Assembly (NCBI GenBank): GCA_013180625.2
Contig: SNVD02013971.1
Coordinates: 1-64,000 of the forward strand
DNA: 64,000 bases
Direction: 5' to 3'
Source of the DNA: Boswellia sacra
Lineage: Eukaryota; Streptophyta; Magnoliopsida; Sapindales; Burseraceae
The position numbers were made by a program, and so were the translations under genes. Shown here one piece after another: positions 31,864 to 44,271 of the stretch. How positions within the stretch are numbered: position 1 is the first letter of the stretch; every line of letters begins with the position of its first letter. The notes below the pieces were generated by a model. It saw only the letters and a program-made list of their open reading frames with translations. It had not been told where the DNA came from and searched no databases.

Positions 31864-33690
31864 GTACGTCCTTGCTGCTCAGGAGTATATGTCCAACAAA
31901 ATCTCGTCCTTGAAAGTGGCCTTCAAGTTACCTTTCAAATGATGAGTGCATAATCCATGAAGTGCATTGGGAAAAATAAGAGAAACAACTCGTTCAATGC
32001 TTCGACGATAGTCGAAAATGAAAACTAGATCTTGGATATTTCCTACTATATGATCACGCAACTATGCCATAAGCCAATTCCATGAATCATCATTTTCAGA
32101 ATGCCTAACTCTAAATGCCAATGGGTATATTTGTTTATTCCCATCCATAAAGGAAGCCAAAAACATGATACCTCTATATTTCCCTTTCAGGAAAGAATCA
32201 TCAACTAAAATAATTAGCCTAATAGATGTTGCAAATCCTGCAATAGAAGCTCCCAAACTCATAAAAAAGTATCTAAAGTGATTATTGTCATCAGTTTCTA
32301 AAGTCGTTTGGGTCCCAGGGTTTGCTTTCTCAATCATGTATATATATATTGCGAGAGTAGCGTGAATGATTCCTTATGAGATCCGTGAAGTTCTTGCAAA
32401 GCTTCCTTCATTACCTCCAAGCCTTGTTGTATGTGATACTAACACCCAATGCCTCCTGAACATCAATTGTAATATCTTTGGGAAGGTATATTCTGGACAC
32501 TTGAATGAATTTGCTTTTTATATGTTTACCAATAACATGTACACTAGCCTGTCTGTGATTCGGGTGAAGTCTAGCTCCTGAACATGTGTGATGTTATACT
32601 TTTGACTTGGAAGAAATGGGAATTGGCTATCTTGGTTACCTATAATTACCATTTACAAGATTCAGCATGACATATGACCTTAAACCTTGTTGTGTTAGAG
32701 CTTCTCACCTTGAACTAAAAGTTGTGTCGTAATGCCAAATTAGATAGCTTCTTATGGAACTCGGTTTTGCCATTAAACATCTACCTAATCGCAACCTGGA
32801 CCCCATCAACTATAAACGATGTAGCATCATCATCAATTGCGGATGATGAATGCATAATAGGAGGCATCCGCCTAAATGTGTTAGCCAAACGCTTGTCATT
32901 TTGAGATCCCAAATTTGCTTCTTCAGGCACAAAATTTCATCCAATCCCGACTCATTGTTCAACAACGGATCTTCCTAATGTCTATGGAGTGAAGGAGTAG
33001 GTGTTGAGCGAATTAGAGAAGGAAAGGTAAAAGGCACATCCTGGTTCACATCATTCAAAACCTCTCTGCGTTTGTCATTAACATTCTATAAACCATTAAC
33101 CAAACCTTTGTTTAGATTCTGCCAATAAACATTCAAAACATTCAAATCATTCAAATCATCACCCAAATCTTGAAAACGAATAATGCAATCATCATTCTCA
33201 TCATAATCATCATCATTAAAATCATCATCATCACTCTCAATATTGCCTACGCTCTCAAACTCTCTAATGCTATTAAGGTGACGTAATAACCTCAATGGCA
33301 ACGAGGGGGCCAAACCTTCTTCATCTTCACATAACACTCCAACTGACTGATACCCTGTATGCCCCGATGATTGCTGAAAGTTAAGACCAAATTCATCATT
33401 AAGTTGTGGTTTTGCACAAATAGAAGTGGACTCACTTAATTGCTTGCTTCCACTTGCTGAGCAAAACAAAGACGGATGAGAAGAACTTCACCTCTTTGGT
33501 ACTGGATCGGTCCTGATCTTCGTTTTTGCTTGTCCCTATCTTCAATTGTGACGATTAGTGGTGTATATGACTGCTTGTTCTCCAAACCAAGTTGTATAAA
33601 AAATGAACATCTTATCAATCTCAATAGGAGTCGGCAATGTTGGAATACCTTTAAAAGCAAATTGAGCCTCCAAACTTATGTTTTATTTAC
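31864..33690 (-). pseudogene. MULE-2 transposase, N-terminal and catalytic part
   Basis: From right to left on the minus strand it shows an acidic N-terminal region (Asp/Glu run at 33160-33240), a decayed zinc-finger-like stretch with 'RQASVHVIG' (about 32540), then 'NPGTQTTLETDDNNHFRYFF' (about 32320). The MULE catalytic domain follows: 'LIILVDDSFLKGKYRG' with the first catalytic Asp, 'DGNKQIYPLAFRV', 'ENDDSWNWL', 'FIFDYRRSI' with the second Asp, and 'LHGLCTHHLKGNLK'. It stops after 'LLDIYS' and reads through to 'AARTY' at the Tat-like insertion point. Stops at about 32062 and 31879 show decay. The remainder lies at 16990-17786. Confidence 0.88.
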
Positions 33691-33944
33691 AAAGATCCCA
33701 ACCTATTTTTGTCCTAATACAGTCAACTAACTGGTTATAAGTAGTATACCTAGGAATTATCAACGGACTTGGACCTCCCACCACAAATAACCACCATTCT
33801 CTGACATCTTCCAAGAACCATTGTAAAATGTCAATATACACAAAGTATCCATCCTGCATGATAGAGACATATCAATTTTGTCCCTGGATAAAAAATCATT
33901 AAAAAATTACATAAAAAGCATACAAGAAGGAGAATTCTGCTAAA

Positions 33945-34190
33945 ATGCTCGACAAAGCTTGACAATAAGTGTCGAGTTAATCCGATACTCGACAGAACTC
34001 GACACTAATAACAATAGCTCGACACACTATGTTGCGAGTTGTTCATATGCATCTGACATGACACATCTGATAGAGTACGTCGGTTGTCAAATATATTATT
34101 TTGACACTCGACATCATGTGTCGAGACATTAGATAAACACTCGATATCATGTGTCGGGCACACTCGAAATCGGTGTCGAGTGTTCTTCCT
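33945..34190. repeat. MULE-2 right subterminal array of TCGACACTCGA words
   Basis: Dense 'ctcgacac', 'gtgtcgag' and 'cactcgatatcatgtgtcg' words, the mirror of the left array at 12240-13270. Confidence 0.7.
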
Positions 34191-34530
34191 CCTCTGCGTG
34201 TAATACCATATTTCCTTTACAAATCTAACTACTTGCATATTTAGGTAGAAACGATGCTTTGCATAAGCTCAGTTCATATTCATATTCTAAGCTAAATAAT
34301 GTGGTTTTAGATAACAAAATATTTAACAACATTATAAGCTACTTCAATAATCAAAATTCATTTAGAGAGAGATTAAATAGAAGTGTCTTACCTAAAACTC
34401 AGATCGATCTCGAAGATTGGACTTTTAAATGAAAGAGACTGTGGGATTAACACAAACAGCTTATGTTGAAGAGTGTTTGGACAGTGGAGGAAGGAAGAAA
34501 AGAAGAAAGATCCCATGAGGTTGTTACCTT

Positions 34531-34659
34531 TATTGAATATTGAATTCATAAGGGTATTCAGGTTATTTTACGTTTAAAAGGTCTATGGCATCAAAATTTT
34601 ATGGGAGTGATCTACATTTCAATAAGTCCCTTAATTTGCCTTATTTTTTGAATTTTTCC
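34531..34659. repeat. MULE-2 right terminal inverted repeat
   Basis: The reverse complement matches 2342-2414 plus 11693-11755 over about 120 bp. It is followed by the TTCTTTTTT duplication at 34660-34668. Confidence 0.88.
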
Positions 34660-34668
34660 TTCTTTTTT

Positions 34669-35860
34669 TATTACGAATATTTACATTTAATATCTCGATA
34701 CCTTTTTTTTCATCTGATAGTCTTAGCATTCGTTATCTATTGGTCTATTGATTTTTAGCGTTCAATAATTTAAAAAAAATATATGTCGACTTGTCAATTT
34801 ATTGCAGATTATTATGTTGTTTAAATTTGTCAGTGTGTCTAATTCATTTCCAAATACTTTTTTGTTTTAGTTCTTTTTCATAATTATTTTTTATAATAAG
34901 TATAATCTTTCTTTAAAATATTTATTATTTAACTATTTTTTTAATATATTTTACACAATTTAGTTGGTTAGGTTTCTTACCATAAAGGAATTATATAAAA
35001 GAGCTTATATTTTTAGAAATTGTCACTTACTATAAAAGTGTTTATAGTTTTCTCAAACTTGCCATTTGTTAGAAATTGTTGTTATAATTCAATTTTTGAA
35101 GAATTAATTTACTTCTTTACAATTTCTTTCTCTAGGTTAATTACTTTTAATTTTGAGTAAATTTTTCAAAACTAATTTAGGTTCTAATACAAGTAATGAG
35201 ATACATGCATTTTACTTTAATTAAAACCTATTTAAATGAATTTTATTACTTCATTTACTTTACTCTTTTTTGTGCTACATAAATAGCTTACTTTGGAGTT
35301 ATAGATGCACGCAACAAAGAAGAAGAATAAGAAGTTCTTTCAAAAGCTTTCCTCCCTTTGGGCTTCCTTACAAAGATCTTTATTTATTTTTTTCAAAAAA
35401 CGATAAAAGTTCCAATTGGTGCTTGAAGATAGTCTATTGCAACCTGTTATCTGGGAGTGCACAAATAGTAGTCTAATCGATTGTCTTATCCTGGAGGCTG
35501 AGTGCTACCAACCCTGTTGCATCGTATTATGTATCACAAGAGGAAAATCAGTCTTAAGAACAACGTTTTCTTGCGTGCTTCAACTAATAATTTTGTAGGT
35601 TGTATCTCTTGCATTTGTTTCATATTTTATTTAATATATTTAAGTAACATTTTATACTTGTCTAAATTAAAATATTCTTTTAAATTATTATTTTTTATCC
35701 ATATTTTCTAACACCCTCAACTATAATTGTAAAATTATAAAATGAGCCTCTTCATATATAATTATTACGTTTAAGATTTCTTTTATAATTTCATTATTTA
35801 TTGATTTGGTTGTTCAATTCCTAAACTTTCATGATCAAAATCTTCCTAATTGCTTTTGAG
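34669..35860. other. AT-rich spacer between MULE-2 and the copia element
   Basis: Strongly AT-rich with no supported gene. A less AT-rich part (35270-35600) has short frames, but none is recognised. Confidence 0.4.
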
Positions 35861-35865
35861 GATTC

Positions 35866-36775
35866 TGTTAGTGTCAATGTGACACGTAGCAAACTTCATG
35901 CATGTGCAATGCATGTGATCAAGATTTATTTTTGTCAACTTGTGATAAAAAGATGCGTGTTATTATTTTTTTCTAATCCATTATGAAATATTTATCTTAG
36001 GAAAAGATTTGATTAGTTGATTTTTTGGAAAGCTTTAAAATATTTTTTATACTTATCCTAATTGGTTAAGTATCTTAATTAATTGCAATCACCTATTTAG
36101 ATTGGGATATTGTGATATGCTTTCCTATAGTTTGTGATCTTTATCTAGTCATCCTATTTAGTTTTGCAGGGAATTGATAATGATTAGATTTGCTGATTAT
36201 AGGACTTATATAACTGATTACACAACTTATACAAGGACACTTACTCAAGGCTTGACGTAAGTGGTGTGCAAAATTGAGAAGTCCACTTTAGTGTGTTTGT
36301 TTTCTTTGTTCTTTATCGTAAAAGCTTGATGCTTGAGTGAGTTAAGACTGTGTATGACTCATATGTGTTGAGTATGTGCATAGATATGATTTGTAAGGGT
36401 TATAGAGTCGTATAAGATTAAATGAGTTGAGTGATTGTATGAGTTTGTAACAATTACGTTGGTTATGTCAAACTGAATCAGAGTAGTTAAGTCTGACGGG
36501 TTTGCGAAGTGCAACATCAGAAGGTGTGCGAAGGACTGTGGCTGTGATCAAGGTGATCAAGTTTACATAGATTGGGTTGGTGAGTGAACGGGTGTCTACC
36601 ACTATAAAAAGTCCTGAGTCGAGTGTAAACACATAAAACATATTGGATTGCAACTCTTGTTGCCTATGGATGTAAGCTAGTTTATAGTTGAACCACGTAA
36701 AATTTTTTGTTCCATTTTATTGTACTACTTTCAGTTAAGTTATTGTTAACTATCCATACATTGCAAAAACTAACA
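35866..36775 (+). repeat. Left LTR of copia element
   Basis: Starts TGTTAGTGTCAATGTGACAC and ends AAAAACTAACA. It holds palindromic 'catgcatgtgcaatgcatg' near the start and a TTATATAA box near 36208. Confidence 0.92.
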
Positions 36776-36776
36776 A

Positions 36777-36790
36777 TTAGTATTAGAGCG
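36777..36790 (+). other. Primer-binding site, degenerate tRNA-Met type
   Basis: 'TTAGTATTAGAGCG' corresponds to the usual TGGTATCAGAGC with substitutions, immediately after the LTR. Confidence 0.7.
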
Positions 36791-36834
36791 GTTCACCGAC
36801 ATACAAGTGTAGATCAAGCAATTCTTTTGCAAGT

Positions 36835-38588
36835 ATGGAAGGTCTACAGAATCGAAGTTCAGTCAATCAACCACCATTGCTCGAAGATGGGAATTATGCC
36901 TGTTGGAAGGTTAAAATTAAAATCTTCTTGAAATCCCTTAATGATAGAGTTTGGATTAGTGTTGTTCATGGATGGATGCCACCGATGAAGACAAATGAAA
37001 CTGGACAATGAGTTGAAAAACTAGAAAATGAAGGTCTGAAGCTGAATACAGATTTTCCAGCTGGAATTCTAAAGGAATAAATGCCATTTTTAGCGCTGTC
37101 AATATTCAACAATTTAGGTTGATCTCAAAGTGCACAACCGTAAAACAAGCATTGGATATTCTCCAGGTAAAGGATGAAGGCATAGAAAAGGTAAAAGATT
37201 CAAAATTACTTACCTTGACTTCAAAGTTTGAAAATCTTACTATGCATGAAGATGAAACTATAAGTGATTTTCATACTAGACTTTGTGAAATAACTATTAC
37301 TGCTTACATGCTCAGTGATGAATATTCTGAGGCTAAAATTGTAGGAAAGATCCTTATATCTTTACCAGATAAATTTCAGCCTAAGGTTACAGCTATTGAA
37401 GAAAGCAATAATGTGAAGACCATGAGGGTTAATGAACTGTTAGGTTCTCTTCAAGCGTATTAGATAGGGCTGAAATCAAGTAAGAAGGAAAAGAGCATTG
37501 CTTTTTTTGCTGCTTCTGAAAAGAGAGAAAGTGAAGATTCAGATGATGAGCAAATTGCATATTTGACGAAGAACTTTGTCAAATATATGAAAAAGAATCT
37601 CAAGAAAAAAATCCTGAGAGAGCCCAAAAAATAAAGAGCTTTGACACAAAGAGTTTCTTAAAGAACCAACCAAGAAAGATTCAAGAGAAACCTGACAAGA
37701 AAGGCCACGTACAATGCTTTGACTGTAAGGGATTTGGATATATACAATCTAAATGTCCTAATTATAAGAGAAGAACAGAGAAAGGAATGTGTGCAACTTG
37801 GAGGGATGATTTAGAAACAGATTCTGATAAAGAAGAATATTCCAGTAACTTTGAAGCATTCATTGGTAATATGTCTAATTAATAAAGGCAAAATAGTCGA
37901 GTCTAATATAACTAAGCAGAACAAATCAGACAGTGATGAATCTGATGCAGAAGAGGAAGCTGATTATCATGTGGAACTTCAACTTGCTTATAATGCGCTT
38001 TATGAAACATGGGAAAAACAGAAGTTGCAAGTCAATAACCAGCTGAAAGAGAGAGAAGTTCTTATATGTGAGAAGGCATATGCTGAAGACTACATGAGTA
38101 AATTGGAGACTGTTGTGAACCAGAAAAATGAAGAAATTGAGAAACTTAGGTTTGAATTTGCAGAAACTCAAAAGTGCATCAATGAACTTAAAATTGGTTC
38201 AACTCGACTGGATCAAGTTTTAAGCATTGGGAGAAAAAGCACAAACAAGCATGGCTTGGGATTCGATGAAGGTAATATTGCTTCAACTTCCAAAATAGTT
38301 TTCATTAAAGCCTCAATTAACATTTCAGATTCAAGCTCAAGTGACTCAAAATCAAAATCGAAAGGTAAAGAAATTTTTGTTTCAGGTAAAGAAATTTTTG
38401 TCTCACCCATGAGTTCCTTTAAGTCAAGTCTAGAAAAGGTAATCAAATGTGTTCCTACTTGCTATTTCTGTGGTGTCAAAGGTCATATCAGACCTAAATG
38501 TTACAAGTTGTTAAAATTATTACATAAGAAATTTAGACAGTTCAGACATTACATAAGACTCGACCAGTTTGGGTTAAGAGATAGATAA
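36835..38588 (+). pseudogene. Copia Gag with two zinc knuckles, broken
   Basis: From the ATG at 36835 the start 'MEGLQNRSSVNQPPLLEDG' and 'NYACWKVKIKIFLKSL' are characteristic of SIRE-lineage Gag. After stops the UBN2-type gag domain continues at 37119-37463 ('KFENLTMHEDETISDFHTRL', 'LPDKFQPKVTAIEE'). A first knuckle near 37710 reads C-x2-C-x4-Y-x4-C, with its His changed to Tyr. A coiled-coil-like acidic segment (37920-38220) follows, then an intact second knuckle 'CYFCGVKGHIRPKC' near 38460. It would have formed the capsid and bound RNA. Frameshifts and stops between blocks exclude function. Confidence 0.85.
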
Positions 38589-39094
38589 CTGCATGCCATG
38601 TTGCTTTTACTGCTTGAAAATTCACAGCTAATAATTTTTGATATTTTGACAGCGGATGTTCAAGACACAAGACAAGGAACAAGAACTTCTTGAAAGATAT
38701 CAGATCTTGTAAGGAAGGGACAGTCACTTTTGGTGATGGAGCTAAAGGCAAAGTGCTAGATAAGGGTACTTTGTGTATTGAAGGCTTGCCTGAACGGAAA
38801 AATGTGCTGTTTATTGAAGGGTTAAAAGCTAATCTAATTAGTGTAAGCCAAATTTGTGATCAGTTTGATATAAATTTTACTCAAAATGAGTGCATGGTTT
38901 TAGACAAACATGGAAATTACATTTTTGAAGGCACTCAATCAAATGACAATTGCTACTTATTAACAAACATTAATGCATTTTCTGCCAAAATATCTTACTT
39001 AGAGTTATGGCACCAAAAGCTAGGATATATAAACTACAGGGACCTAGTTAGGTTAACTAAGATTAATGCAGTTAAGGGGTGTTCCTACTCTTGA
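38560..39094 (+). pseudogene. Copia aspartic protease and pre-integrase region
   Basis: 'PVWVKR' (about 38562) leads, after stops, to 'YFDSGCSRHKT' (about 38645-38675), the D-S-G active-site loop of copia proteases. From 38690 follow 'VTFGDGAKGKVLDKGTL', 'LKANLISVSQICDQ' and 'CYLLTN', then the integrase zinc-finger start 'LWHQKLGYINYRDL', where the second His of the HHCC motif is Tyr. Confidence 0.85.
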
Positions 39095-39900
39095 TGACAA
39101 ACCAGATGGTATTTGTGGACCGTGTCAGTTAGGCAAACAGATAAGAGGATCACATAGCTCTAACACACACCTTAGCACCTATAAAATTCTAGATTTGTTG
39201 CATATGGACCTCATAGGACCCATGCAAATTAAGAGCATTGTAGGAAAGAGGTATGTTTTTATTGTTGTTGATGTTTTTTGAGGTTTACTTAGGTTTAACT
39301 CAGTCGTAAAAAATCTGACACTTTTGAAGTTTTCAGAAACCTATGTGTTAAACTTGAGAATGAACAAAATAGGAACATTAGTAGAATCATAAAAACCCGA
39401 AATGATCACGGAAAGGAATTCGAAAATGTTTCCTATGCGAATTTTTGTAAATTTCATGGGATATCTCATGAATTTTCAGCTCCAAAGACACCTAAACAAA
39501 ATGGAGTGGTAGAGTGGAAGATAGGACTTTACAAAAGATGGATAGGGTCATGTTGAACGATGAGAGTCGAACAAAAAGGTTATGGGCAGAGGCCATTAGC
39601 ACAACTTGTTATATCTCCAATAGAGTGTTCTTGAGACTTGGCACAACACAAACCCCCTATGAAATTCTAAAAGGAAGGAAACCAAACCCGAAATATTTTC
39701 ATGTTTTTTATTGCAGGTGCTTTATATTGAATGATAAGGAGCAGTTGGGCAAGTTTGATGCTAAAAGTGATGAGGGAGTGTTTGTTGGTTATTCAACAAA
39801 TAGCAAAGCTTTTAAAGTTTATAACTTGAGAACTGAGACCGTTATGGAATTAGCCAATGTGGCGTTTGATGATATTGATGATTTCTCTGTTTATTCATAG
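39066..39900 (+). pseudogene. Copia integrase core
   Basis: 'CGPCQLGKQ' completes the HHCC finger. 'LDLLHMDLIGPMQ' holds the first catalytic Asp and 'YVFIVVDVF' the strand after it, where a TGA ends the frame. A second catalytic Asp is seen in 'RNDHGKEFEN' (about 39400), and 'SAPKTPKQNGVVE' (about 39480) carries the catalytic Glu. From 39514 'RTLQKMDRVMLND' and 'GRKPNPKYFHVFYC' continue to the C-terminal 'DEGVFVGYSTNSKAFKVYN'. At least two frame breaks. Confidence 0.88.
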
Positions 39901-40151
39901 GAAAAGTAGATTATCAATTTGATAGAGATTGCAGAGATTACAGAAGATTCGAACTCAGTTGCTGTAGATAGCAAGACAGAGCCAGTTACAACTGATATAA
40001 CTACTGCGGTAACTCAAACAAAATCGAACCATTAGACAATATTGATCTAGACAAAAATCAAATAAGAGATGTTGATATTAGAAGAGATCCACCTTCTTAG
40101 ATTCAAAAGGCACATCCCACAACTTCAATCATTGGAAGTCTAGGAAGCATA

Positions 40152-41149
40152 ATGAAAACAAGGAGCAAGGTGAGAAATATGGTAAGTCATTCTTGTTATA
40201 TCTCTTTAATAGAACCAAAGAATGTTAATGAAGCCTTAAAAGATGTCTGGATAAATGCAATGCAAGAGTTAAATCAGTTTGAAAGAAACAAAGTATGTGT
40301 GTTAGTTCCTAGACCAAAAGATGCAAATGTTATAGAAACTAAATGGATTTTAAAAAACAAAACTGATGAAAATGGGCAAGTTGTTAGAAAAAAAGCTATA
40401 TTAGTTGTACCAGGTTATACTTGAATTGAAGGCATTGATTTTCAGGAAACCTTTGCACCTGTTGCTAAACTTGAATCTATTAGGTTGTTGCTTACTATTG
40501 CATGCTTGTTGAACTTTAAATTGTTTTCAAATGGATGTTAAGACATCCTTCTTAAATGGCTATCTTAATGAAGAGGCTTATGTTGAATAGCCCAAAGTAT
40601 TTGTTGATCCTAGACATCCAAATTTTTTGTACAAGCTTGTATGGTGTGAAACAATCTCCTAGAGCTTGGTATGAGAGATTGACTAACTTCTTGATTCACA
40701 AAGGCTACATTTGAGGAAGCAATGATAAAATTTTATTCATTAAACATGCTTCAAGTTACTTCATTATTGCTTAAGTGTATGTTGATGATATTATCTTCGG
40801 TTCCACTAATAAAGTCAAAGCTAATGAATTTGTTGAGCTAATGTAGAGTGAATTAGAGATAAGCATGGCAGAGGAGTTGAATTTCTTTCTTGGTTTACAA
40901 GTGAAGCAACTTGAAAGTGGAATTTTTATTTCACAATCAAAGTATGATAAAAACTTGGTAAAGAAATTTGAACTTGACAAGGCCAAGGCATTTAGGACTC
41001 CCATGAGTACCAACATCAAACTAACAAAAGAAAATGCAGGTAATGATGTTGATTCAAGCCTTTACAGGAGCATGATTAGAAGCCTCCTATATCTGACTGC
41101 AAGCGAACCTGATATTAGTTTTAGTGTTGGCTTATGTGCTTGTTTTTAA
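40152..41149 (+). pseudogene. Copia reverse transcriptase
   Basis: 'WINAMQELNQFERNKV' and 'VIETKWILKNKTDENGQVVR' open the RT. 'FQETFAPVAKLESIRLLL' follows after a TGA, then a decayed stretch. The catalytic 'YVDDIIFGS' lies at 40778 onward with both Asp intact. 'SMAEELNFFLGLQVKQL', 'GIFISQSKYDKNLVKKF' and 'SLYRSMIRSLLYLT' complete the domain. Multiple stops lie between 40425 and 40860. Confidence 0.9.
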
Positions 41150-41695
41150 TCATGTCTGAAAGAACTACATTTATCAACACTGAAGAGAATTATTAGGTAT
41201 GTTCATGGGACATCTGATTTTGGAATATGGTTTACTAAGGACACAAATACATGTATTGTAGGTTAAGTGATGCAAATTGGGTAGGAAACATTGATGATAA
41301 GAAAGCACTTCGAGAGGTTGCTTTTACTTAGGCAATAACTTGGTCTCTTGGCACAGTAAGAAACAAAATACCATTTCATTATCAACAGCTGAGGCTGAAT
41401 ACATAGTTGCTGGGAGTTGCTACACTTAATTACTTTGGATGAAACAAATATTAAGTGACTATGGTATTAATCAAGATTCTATAACTTTGTTTTGTGATGA
41501 CACTAGCGCAATTAATATCTCAAAAAAACCAGTTCAAGACTCTATAACTAAGCATATTGATATAAGGCATCATTATACAATCCCCATTGAACATATCTCT
41601 ACCAAGAATCAACTAACTGACTTGCTTACTCAAGCACATGATGCATTGAGATTTGAAAAAACTAAGAAAAGCCATGCGCATTTGTCAGTTATCTG
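41150..41695 (+). pseudogene. Copia RNase H
   Basis: 'RIIRYVHGTSDFGIWF', then 'SDANWVGNIDDKK' (first acidic residue) and 'STAEAEYIVAG' (catalytic Glu) in alternating frames. From 41439 'LWMKQILSDYG', 'CDDTSAINISKKPV', 'TKHIDIRHH' and 'TKNQLTDLLTQA' form the C-terminal end. Confidence 0.88.
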
Positions 41696-42609
41696 TATAA
41701 AAACCATGTTTAGTTATGTTATTTGTATCTGCAACATCACTAGTCAACTTTTTAACTTAAGCATGGTTGAGTTGTTTTGATTGTTTAAACTTGCTGGTAA
41801 TTTAATGTCAAAACCAGAGAGGACTACCAGTTTGATGTGTGAAAGCTTTCCTTAGAGAGTAGCTTTAATGTATCTCAAAAATATGCTGAAGTCACCTACT
41901 CTAATGGAAGAGGGCTACCTCATTTCATGTGTGAAAGCTACTGGTTTGACAGAAATAATTCATGTTGAGGTTAATGTTTGTGTGTGAAAGAAGCATGCTC
42001 ATGTTAACCACTCAACAAAATTGAATGATAAGATAATGAAAATTGATTTTGTTTTGTGTTTAAATAGCTCTGATACATACTTGTTTCTAATGACTTTATA
42101 AAGTTCAGATATTTCAGTTATGTAAAATTTAATTCTTTTCAGTTATGTGCAGTATAACTTGCAAACGATGCTTCATGTTTGACTCTTTTTTTTTTATTTT
42201 ATGTGTTGATGTGTCAATAAGGTGAGCCACGTTAGCAAGGTCGTTTTGAGGGGGAGGTTGTTTAGTGGCGGGAAGATTTTGGTGATTTAAAAGCCCATGA
42301 TTTTAAAAGATTCAAAATTGCCTTATTTAATGAGGATTTTCAAAAATATTTTTGGAAATTACTATAATTAATGGGATAAATATCAGGGAAAATAAAGATT
42401 TTCTCTTTCATGGATTTTAATCTATTTGGAAAATCAATTTTATTCAAATTTGAACTACTAGAATTCAGATTGAGTTGGGATTTCGTGTTGGTTATATCAC
42501 ACTTAGTTATTAACTCTTGGTTATATCAATCTCTCTTTGCATATTTGTTTTTCTATCTCTTTTAACCCTAAAATGCAGCAGCTATCAAAAGTTCTTCTTC
42601 TTCACCGCC

Positions 42610-44271
42610 ATGGCCAAACGAAATGCTGAAACTCCATCTTCATCAACTGAACCCGAAACCACTAGCTCTTCTTCACTCTCTGACTCTTCAATTGAAGAGG
42701 AATCAAGCCAAAAAGAGCAGTAGGTCCAGCAAGAACAACAAGCAAACCCAGAAATCAAACCAAAGCAGTCGTCTTCGATAGAACCAGAACAATTATCAAC
42801 GGGAGAACTAGATTCACCTCTAACTCCACCAATTCCAATTGACCCACCTATGAGTGAGGATAGTGATTTCATGTTTGGTGAAGTCCAGGATCGTGTAAAT
42901 CCTCACAGCCACAAGTTCTTAAAGAGAGAGAATGAGACAAGGTATAGAAGGTACACATCCAAGAGAGAAATTCATCTGGAGAGGCCTGTCAAAGTCGATG
43001 ACTTTGATGATTATCAACTCAAAGAGATGATTTAATCTAGGCATTGGATGAGGACGGTAACAAATCTGACCCTTCCTATAAAATATCTTGCTCAAGAATT
43101 CTATGCCTATATATTGCCATGCATTGATGATCCTATGAGCTATTATTACCATAAGGTTTATTGTAGAGGAAAATTGATTCGATTCTCTTCAAATATCATA
43201 AACCGATTTTATGAAATTCCAATTGGCATTCAACACACTGTTCGTAGTGAATTGAACATGAGTGAGGTTACTTATGAGCTTATTAGGAGTCGTAATGTTC
43301 ATTGAGATCCATATGATGGCATTGATCAAAGCATTAGATTATGAAATACCATGTGCTGCATAAGATTAGACAATATAATTGGTTTTCATCCACACACCAG
43401 AACAAAGTTAGAAAGGATAGAGCCAAATTTCTTTACTGTGTTGGCACAAATCAGCCAATTAATCTTGGCTTGTTGATGTACAATTATATTGTTCAAATTG
43501 ACTTATCAATCTCATAAGAAACTGCTTGTTTTACCCTGCATGATTCATGCTTTATTAATGCAAAATGAGATTGAACTAGAGGATGGTGAAATCACTGAAG
43601 AGATTCTTCTTGCCATTAAGAAAGGATTCATGACTAGGATTAAAAATGCTCCTGAGGACGAGGAAATTCCTCGAAGACAACCTAGACAGAGAAGACCCCC
43701 TAAGCCAGATCAAATGGCTGCTATTAGTGAGCAGCTTACTTCAATTACTTCTGCTTTAGCTAACCTTGTGTAGGAAAATCAAGCTATCAAGGCTAAGCTG
43801 TAGAGTCTGGAAGAGAAACTCGAGAACAAATCAAGTGGTGACAAATCAATGAAGAAAAGGAAGACGAAGAACAAAAAGACGAGTAAGAAGAAAGTCAGAC
43901 CAACTATAATTGAATCTCCACAAAGCAAGACTTCGTCAAAATCAGTAGATGAAACTCCAAAACCACCAAAACCTGTATTGGCTCCTATTACATCTCCACC
44001 TCATGTCACACAGCAAGTAGCTACAACATTGGTGGATATTTCTCAGAAAGCAGAAACCATAACTGAGAGACATGCTCGTGAAATTTGAGAGACAGATGCT
44101 GCAGTTGTCACATCCACAGAAACAATTGCTCCAGCAGATCCTGCTCTAGCTCCTGTCGAAATTTCTCCAACTACTATGGTTAAGAGATACAAGACAAGTG
44201 TTGGATGATATAAAAAGCACCTCAGACAGCCATACCAATTGTCTATGCGCAAGTCTACCAGGCTAAACTGA
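42610..44271 (+). pseudogene. SIRE-type additional 3' ORF (envelope-position, plant transposon-protein domain), nine in-frame stops
   Basis: A 553-codon frame runs from ATG 42610 to TGA 44269-44271 without net frameshift, broken only by stops at 42721, 43033, 43303, 43342, 43474, 43771, 43801, 44086 and 44206. The N-terminus is Ser/Glu-rich. The central part ('LAQEFYAYI', 'GKLIRFSSNIINRFYEIP') matches the plant transposon-protein domain often found after pol in SIRE-lineage elements. A coiled-coil-like segment ('QLTSITSALANLV', 43720-43860) and a long basic Lys/Pro-rich tail follow. The role of this protein is unknown; some authors call it envelope-like because of position. No convincing membrane segment is visible here. 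Confidence 0.8.

Larger units (their letters stand above)
2342..34659. mobile_element. MULE-2: Mutator-like element carrying Ulp1 protease and transposase, split by two LTR retrotransposons
   Basis: The left end (from 2342) and the right end read on the opposite strand (from 34659) align over about 120 bp once the Athila-type insertion is set aside. Both show 'aaattcaaaaaa', 'aaattaagggac' and 'catagaccttttaaac'. Flanking 9-bp duplications are identical: TTCTTTTTT at 2333-2341 and 34660-34668, although the sequence is low in complexity. Excluding the two LTR elements, about 9 kb remains, typical of autonomous MULEs. The plus strand carries DUF1985/Ulp1 (13324-16720) and the minus strand carries transposase (33690 to about 16990). 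The genes converge, as in the Ulp1-bearing MULE class of plants. All reading frames are broken. Confidence 0.85.
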
